Translations under genes and position numbers: made by a program
NCBI GenBank assembly: GCA_001789205.1
Contig: MFYT01000085.1
Location: forward strand, 57,194 to 65,257
Direction: 5' to 3'
DNA: 8,064 bases
Origin: Candidatus Raymondbacteria bacterium RIFOXYA2_FULL_49_16
GTDB taxonomy: Bacteria > Fibrobacterota > OXYB2-FULL-49-7 > XYB2-FULL-49-35
Shown: positions 5,258 through 8,064 of the stretch, one piece after another
How the letters are laid out: each line of letters opens with the position of its first letter
Numbering within the stretch: the stretch's first letter is position 1
Notes under the pieces: model-generated
What the model saw: the letters and a program-made list of their open reading frames with translations, nothing else
What the model was told of the DNA's origin: nothing
Databases searched by the model: none

Positions 5258-7685
5258 GACAATAACCATCTATCTTTGTCTCATCTGCGCATGGAACGCG
5301 GCGGCCGTGGAGAAAATTACACCGGTCATATATTTCTGCGCCAAAGACCGGGTGGTATTGCGCGCCAAACCCATGGAGGCCGCGGATTCCACGGCCCAAA
5401 CAAGCTTTGGCGTCCCGGTTATAGCGCTGGCCCGCCACCAGGGATGGCTGGGGATCTATCTCGATGACGGTACCAAGGCGTGGGCCCTGGAAGCGGCTTT
5501 TCTGACGCGAGAGCAGTTTCAGGCCGCATATCCATACATCAATTTCAATGAGGAATTCCTCTCTACCCTGCTTTCGTGGGCCCAGGGCGTACAGCCCAAA
5601 CAAACGGCTTCACAGGCCCAGGTGATAAAAATCAAAGGCGAGTCCGAAGAAGTGTATATCAAAAAAGGGTATGCGAACATCTATTCAAAACCCAACACGC
5701 ACTCACGAGTGCTGCGCGAGACCTACGAGGGCGAAGCGTTCCAGCCCGTAAATATGATTCGCGGCTGGTACCAGGTGGAATACGATGAAAACAGCTTTGG
5801 GTGGATCGCTGAGGACATGGCACAACCTGATACCATTGAAATAGCCGTATCGCCTCTGGCTACATTCGGGTCGGTCAAATCTGATTTTGCCTATGTCTAT
5901 TCCGACCCTTTGCCAACGGCGAACATCAAGCGCAAGGCAAAAAAAGGTCTTATATACGAAATTGTGACTCCCAAGGAAGGCTGGTATAAAATCCGTCTTG
6001 ATGAAACCAAATTCGGCTGGATCAATTCAGGCGACTTCTATGTAGTCAAAGGCTCCAGGGTCCCCCCTCCTCAAACCGTGGCCGCCGAACCCGGGTCCCC
6101 AGCTACTCGGCATACGGAAAAACCGGGGAGCACGCAACCGCTTTCCATGCCGGACGAACCGCGGGCAGCGTCGCCAGCGCAGACGCTCTGGCCAGAGTTC
6201 AAGTTCATTAATAAACCAGGCGTGAACATCCGTAGCGACCCTTCCACAAAAAGTCCGGCAATTAAGAAAACCCTCCTTGGCCAGGTATACCAAGTGCAGC
6301 GATACGATTCAATCTGGTCTGTGGCGCTTCTCGAAGACAACCTCAAGGGGTATGTTGCCACCTCCTTTCTTTCGGGCAAAAATGAAGTCGCTCCCCTGCT
6401 TCAGAAAGAATGCGCCATTGTCCAAGCCAAACCCCTCTATGCCGCAGGCATAACCGTGCCCGCGGCAAACATGTTTTCGGGTCCTTCAGACAAATTCACG
6501 CGCATTGTGGTGGTCGACATGACCGATACGCTGCTGGTGCTTGGCTCGTTTGGCGAATGGAGCCGCGCTGCCGTTATCTCGGGCGGTATAGGCTGGATAT
6601 ATACCCCCTATTTGAAAAAACGTACGGACAAACGCTCCGCCGCCTATTGCGCAAAAAGCATCTCCCTTGCACCGTTTGCAACGGTCCGGTCCAACGGACG
6701 CTCAGCCAACGATTCTTCCCTGACGCGGGAAGTTCTCTCCCCTGTGCTGAAGCCCGACGCCTATGCGCAGCCTTTTAACCCAGCCGGTGATTCATCACTC
6801 ATGGAGTATATCGTTTCCCAGTATAAAGCCATTGTACAGGGAATTGATTCAATCAGTCAGGGCTTGAGTGCGGAGCTTGAAGCAAAGAAAAACGAGGTAA
6901 AACAGCTTGACCAGGCCGACGCTGTTATAAAACAAGACAGTCTTGCCATGGAAAAAGAGATGAACGCGCTTCGGGCCGGCTTTGCGCAGAGACTCGACAG
7001 CGCGCGCCTTACCATAAACCAGCGGATCCAGTTTTTGAAAGACAGTCTTGCGGCTGAAAAGTCAAAGGCCGAAGCAATGAAAGCGGGCAATGCCCCTGAT
7101 CCCAAAATACGCCTTGCCGAAATCGGGAAAACAGTCGAAACCCTGAAAGAAGAGATAAAGTCCAATAAAAATAAATCCGCTAAAACGCGTGACCGGGCCG
7201 CCAATCTCAAGGCCCTGGCTGAGTTCGAATTCGATGTTGACACTTCCGCTCATGCCAAAGACAGCCTGTTTGCGTATGCGTCAGGACTCGATTCCGCGGC
7301 CGCTGAAAAGGAAAAACAAACCGCCGCCATCGAGACCGAGGCGGCCGGTCTGTCACAACAGCAGACGATTGACGTTGCGGCTGTCCTCAAAAACATTGAT
7401 TCAACCTATCTTTCGCTGGGAACGCGTCAAACCGAGATGTTTACAGGTTTGCTCCAAAACCAGAAGGTAGGGGACGATTCCGCGGCCCAGGAACGGGACG
7501 GGCGTATGGCCCTGATACAACAGCGCCGGGCCAAGAATACGGCAGCCAAGGACGCGGCCGCAGTTAGGATTGCGGAACTTTCCGCAGCAATCAAAGACTC
7601 TTCAAAACTAATCATGCAAAAAACAGCGGAACTTAAAGAGCGGATTGTCACGGAAAATAAAATCGGAAAAGCCTATCGCTTGTAA
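5253..7685 (+). CDS. Exported protein with five SH3-like repeats and a long C-terminal coiled coil
   Basis: I recognise the domains but no named gene. The 810-residue protein begins with a signal peptide (about 1-18, MKTITIYLCLICAWNAAA). Five bacterial SH3-like units follow, at roughly 23-85, 133-190, 205-263, 316-375 and 387-455. Each ends in a W-centred signature: GWLGIYLDDGTKAWALEAAF, GWYQVEYDENSFGWIAEDMA, GWYKIRLDETKFGWINSGDF, IWSVALLEDNLKGYVATSFL and EWSRAAVISGGIGWIYTPYL. Units 2 and 3 are the most alike; unit 4 has the usual VNIRSDPSTKSPAI core. A Pro/Ser/Thr-rich linker (268-312) separates units 3 and 4. Residues 515-805 are Ala/Lys/Glu/Gln-rich helix, very likely coiled coil, with recurring D-S-hydrophobic motifs. 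No enzyme domain is visible. SH3b units in secreted bacterial proteins commonly bind cell wall or other envelope partners, so a periplasmic structural or regulatory role is inferred. It is transcribed away from the M23 peptidase across 35 bp. Confidence 0.88.
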   Translation: MKTITIYLCLICAWNAAAVEKITPVIYFCAKDRVVLRAKPMEAADSTAQTSFGVPVIALARHQGWLGIYLDDGTKAWALEAAFLTREQFQAAYPYINFNEEFLSTLLSWAQGVQPKQTASQAQVIKIKGESEEVYIKKGYANIYSKPNTHSRVLRETYEGEAFQPVNMIRGWYQVEYDENSFGWIAEDMAQPDTIEIAVSPLATFGSVKSDFAYVYSDPLPTANIKRKAKKGLIYEIVTPKEGWYKIRLDETKFGWINSGDFYVVKGSRVPPPQTVAAEPGSPATRHTEKPGSTQPLSMPDEPRAASPAQTLWPEFKFINKPGVNIRSDPSTKSPAIKKTLLGQVYQVQRYDSIWSVALLEDNLKGYVATSFLSGKNEVAPLLQKECAIVQAKPLYAAGITVPAANMFSGPSDKFTRIVVVDMTDTLLVLGSFGEWSRAAVISGGIGWIYTPYLKKRTDKRSAAYCAKSISLAPFATVRSNGRSANDSSLTREVLSPVLKPDAYAQPFNPAGDSSLMEYIVSQYKAIVQGIDSISQGLSAELEAKKNEVKQLDQADAVIKQDSLAMEKEMNALRAGFAQRLDSARLTINQRIQFLKDSLAAEKSKAEAMKAGNAPDPKIRLAEIGKTVETLKEEIKSNKNKSAKTRDRAANLKALAEFEFDVDTSAHAKDSLFAYASGLDSAAAEKEKQTAAIETEAAGLSQQQTIDVAAVLKNIDSTYLSLGTRQTEMFTGLLQNQKVGDDSAAQERDGRMALIQQRRAKNTAAKDAAAVRIAELSAAIKDSSKLIMQKTAELKERIVTENKIGKAYRL
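6054..6188 (+). other. Pro/Ser/Thr-rich linker within the SH3 protein
   Basis: Codons for residues 268-312 of the SH3 protein encode a low-complexity linker with many Pro, Ser, Thr, Ala and Glu and no predicted fold. It separates the first three SH3-like units from the last two, suggesting two flexibly joined binding modules. Confidence 0.5.
6795..7667 (+). other. Helical/coiled-coil region of the SH3 protein with recurring D-S-L motifs
   Basis: Residues 515-805 are almost free of Pro, Gly and Trp and rich in Ala, Lys, Glu and Gln. D-S followed by L, I, A or T recurs near residues 532, 562, 582, 597, 670, 680, 716 and 742. Two copies also match in DNA: an 11-base GACAGTCTTGC occurs at 6936-6946 and again at 7041-7051, 105 bases (35 residues, five heptads) apart. 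This suggests growth of the helix by internal duplication. Confidence 0.5.
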
Positions 7686-7691
7686 GGTAAG
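7682..7691. repeat. Tandem 5-bp duplication at the SH3 gene/kinase remnant junction
   Basis: GTAAG occurs twice in direct succession (7682-7686 and 7687-7691). The first copy contains the SH3 gene's stop codon, the second contains the TAA that closes the kinase frame, and the kinase homology starts at its last base. It could be the scar of a rearrangement or chance. Confidence 0.4.
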
Positions 7692-7951
7692 TTTCCGCAA
7701 CGCTAGAAAAAGACTCATGGTTATTCGGCGTACATGATAATGGTATTGGCATTACCCCCGAACATCAAGACAGGATATTTCAGATCTTTCAACGGCTGCA
7801 TACCAGGGAGGAGTACAAAGGGACAGGAATTGGCCTTGCAGTGTGTAAAAAGATAGCTACACGGCATGGCGGCAGAATCTGGGTGGAATCCGAAATCGGG
7901 AAGGGAACAACTTTCTAGTTCACCGCCAACCCAAGTTCTTCAGTTGTGTGA
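7691..7951 (+). pseudogene. Decayed histidine kinase: C-terminal ATP-binding domain fragment
   Basis: In the frame starting at 7691 the translation gives [20 protein letters not shown], then [17 protein letters not shown], then [20 protein letters not shown] and [15 protein letters not shown], ending in TAG at 7916-7918. These are the G1 box (DNGIGI), F box ([10 protein letters not shown]) and G2 box (GTGIGLA) of a sensor histidine kinase HATPase_c domain. They match the subfamily with FQRLH and RIWVESE, common in PAS/GAF-type multi-sensor kinases. The N box, the phosphoaccepting His domain and all sensor domains are absent. The frame is closed by TAA at 7688-7690, and no start codon precedes the conserved part. 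The family normally continues F-Y-F-T; here the codons are TTC-TAG-TTC-ACC, so a Tyr codon has apparently become amber. The frame then runs F-T-A-N-P to TGA at 7949-7951. The boxes themselves look intact, so decay may be recent. The fragment cannot be a working kinase. Confidence 0.82.
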
Positions 7952-8028
7952 GGACGGATATAAAATACTGCAAATTGGTTATAAATATAATTTAAAATAT
8001 TTCAAAAACACGAAAAACAGCCCTATTT

Positions 8029-8040
8029 CATCATCATCAT
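8029..8040. repeat. CAT trinucleotide repeat (four units)
   Basis: Four tandem CAT units, ATGATGATGATG on the other strand. It is short, and no gene uses it within the window. On the minus strand it falls in a 13-codon open stretch that enters from the right edge and ends in TAG at 8025-8023. Confidence 0.5.
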
Positions 8041-8043
8041 TTT

Positions 8044-8059
8044 ACGCGTTCGCGTGAAC
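8044..8059. repeat. Overlapping small dyads near the right edge
   Basis: ACGCG-TT-CGCGT (8044-8055) overlaps GTTC-GCGT-GAAC (8048-8059). Each is a perfect short inverted repeat in an otherwise AT-rich stretch. A small hairpin or an operator is possible. No T-tract follows in the visible bases, so a terminator is not supported. Confidence 0.3.
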
Positions 8060-8064
8060 AAATC

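Larger units (their letters stand above)
7952..8064. other. AT-rich non-coding tail of the window
   Basis: No convincing gene is visible in these 113 bases. Composition drops sharply to mostly A and T between about 7955 and 8045. The stretch contains a perfect TATAAT at 7986-7991 without a good -35, and an AT-only inverted repeat AAATAT/ATATTT (7983-7988 and 7997-8002). It also has four CAT units (8029-8040) and a GTTC-N4-GAAC dyad (8048-8059). It most resembles a promoter-bearing or spacer region before a gene outside the window. Confidence 0.4.

Noticed and set aside
5214-5603. Minus-strand open frame of 129 codons at the divergent junction
   Set aside because: It is antisense to the signal peptide and first SH3-like unit of the SH3 gene, and would remove the divergent promoter gap; no domain is visible.
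7866-8057. Plus-strand open frame of 63 codons after the SH3 gene
   Set aside because: Its first third is the kinase remnant read in the wrong frame, and the rest is AT-rich Asn/Lys/Tyr/Ser low-complexity sequence without a ribosome site.
8023-8064. Possible C-terminal end of a minus-strand gene entering from the right (ends R-K-M-M-M-M-K)
   Set aside because: Only 13 codons are visible, and the Met run is simply the CAT repeat; there is too little sequence to support a gene.
7686-8064. Rho-independent terminator after the SH3 gene
   Set aside because: No GC-rich hairpin followed by a T-tract was found; the dyad at 8044-8055 lacks a T-run in the visible bases.
1-8064. CRISPR array, tRNA/rRNA genes, insertion sequence or transposase
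   Set aside because: No regularly spaced repeats, cloverleaf-like or rRNA-like sequence, transposase frame or terminal inverted repeats were seen on either strand.

Overview
The window looks like chromosomal DNA from a Gram-negative bacterium of slightly GC-rich composition, most likely a member of the FCB superphylum (Bacteroidota, Fibrobacterota, Chitinivibrionia or a related candidate lineage). That placement is an inference. It rests mainly on the large secreted M23 peptidase, whose catalytic core and long beta-rich tail follow a pattern I associate with Bacteroidota-type proteins. A second hint is the coiled-coil/SH3 envelope protein next to it. No rRNA, tRNA, insertion sequence or CRISPR array is visible.

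Layout: positions 1-5217 hold four tightly packed minus-strand genes that read as one operon. In transcription order they are a secreted M23 metallopeptidase (2950-5217), a small exported or lipid-anchored TPR-like protein (1980-2987), L-aspartate oxidase nadB (379-1983), and the start of a membrane-anchored family 2 glycosyltransferase that runs off the left edge (1-382). The genes overlap by 38, 4 and 4 bases. The last two overlaps are ATGA stop/start overlaps, which suggests translational coupling.

A 35-bp gap (5218-5252) with an AT-rich perfect dyad separates the operon from a divergent plus-strand gene (5253-7685). That gene encodes an 810-residue exported protein with five SH3-like beta-barrel repeats followed by about 290 residues of helical, probably coiled-coil sequence. 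The M23 peptidase has a catalytic domain and no coiled coil, whereas its divergent neighbour has cell-wall-binding-type modules and a coiled coil but no enzyme. Together they recall the parts of EnvC/PcsB-type wall-hydrolase systems divided between two genes. This is a hypothesis.

Five bases after the SH3 gene's stop lies a decayed fragment of a histidine kinase (7691-7951). It has the G1, F and G2 boxes of the ATP-binding domain, but no start, no N box and no dimerisation or sensor domain. An amber codon sits where the family normally has an aromatic residue near the C terminus. The last 113 bases are AT-rich and non-coding as far as can be seen, with a few small dyads and a CAT repeat.
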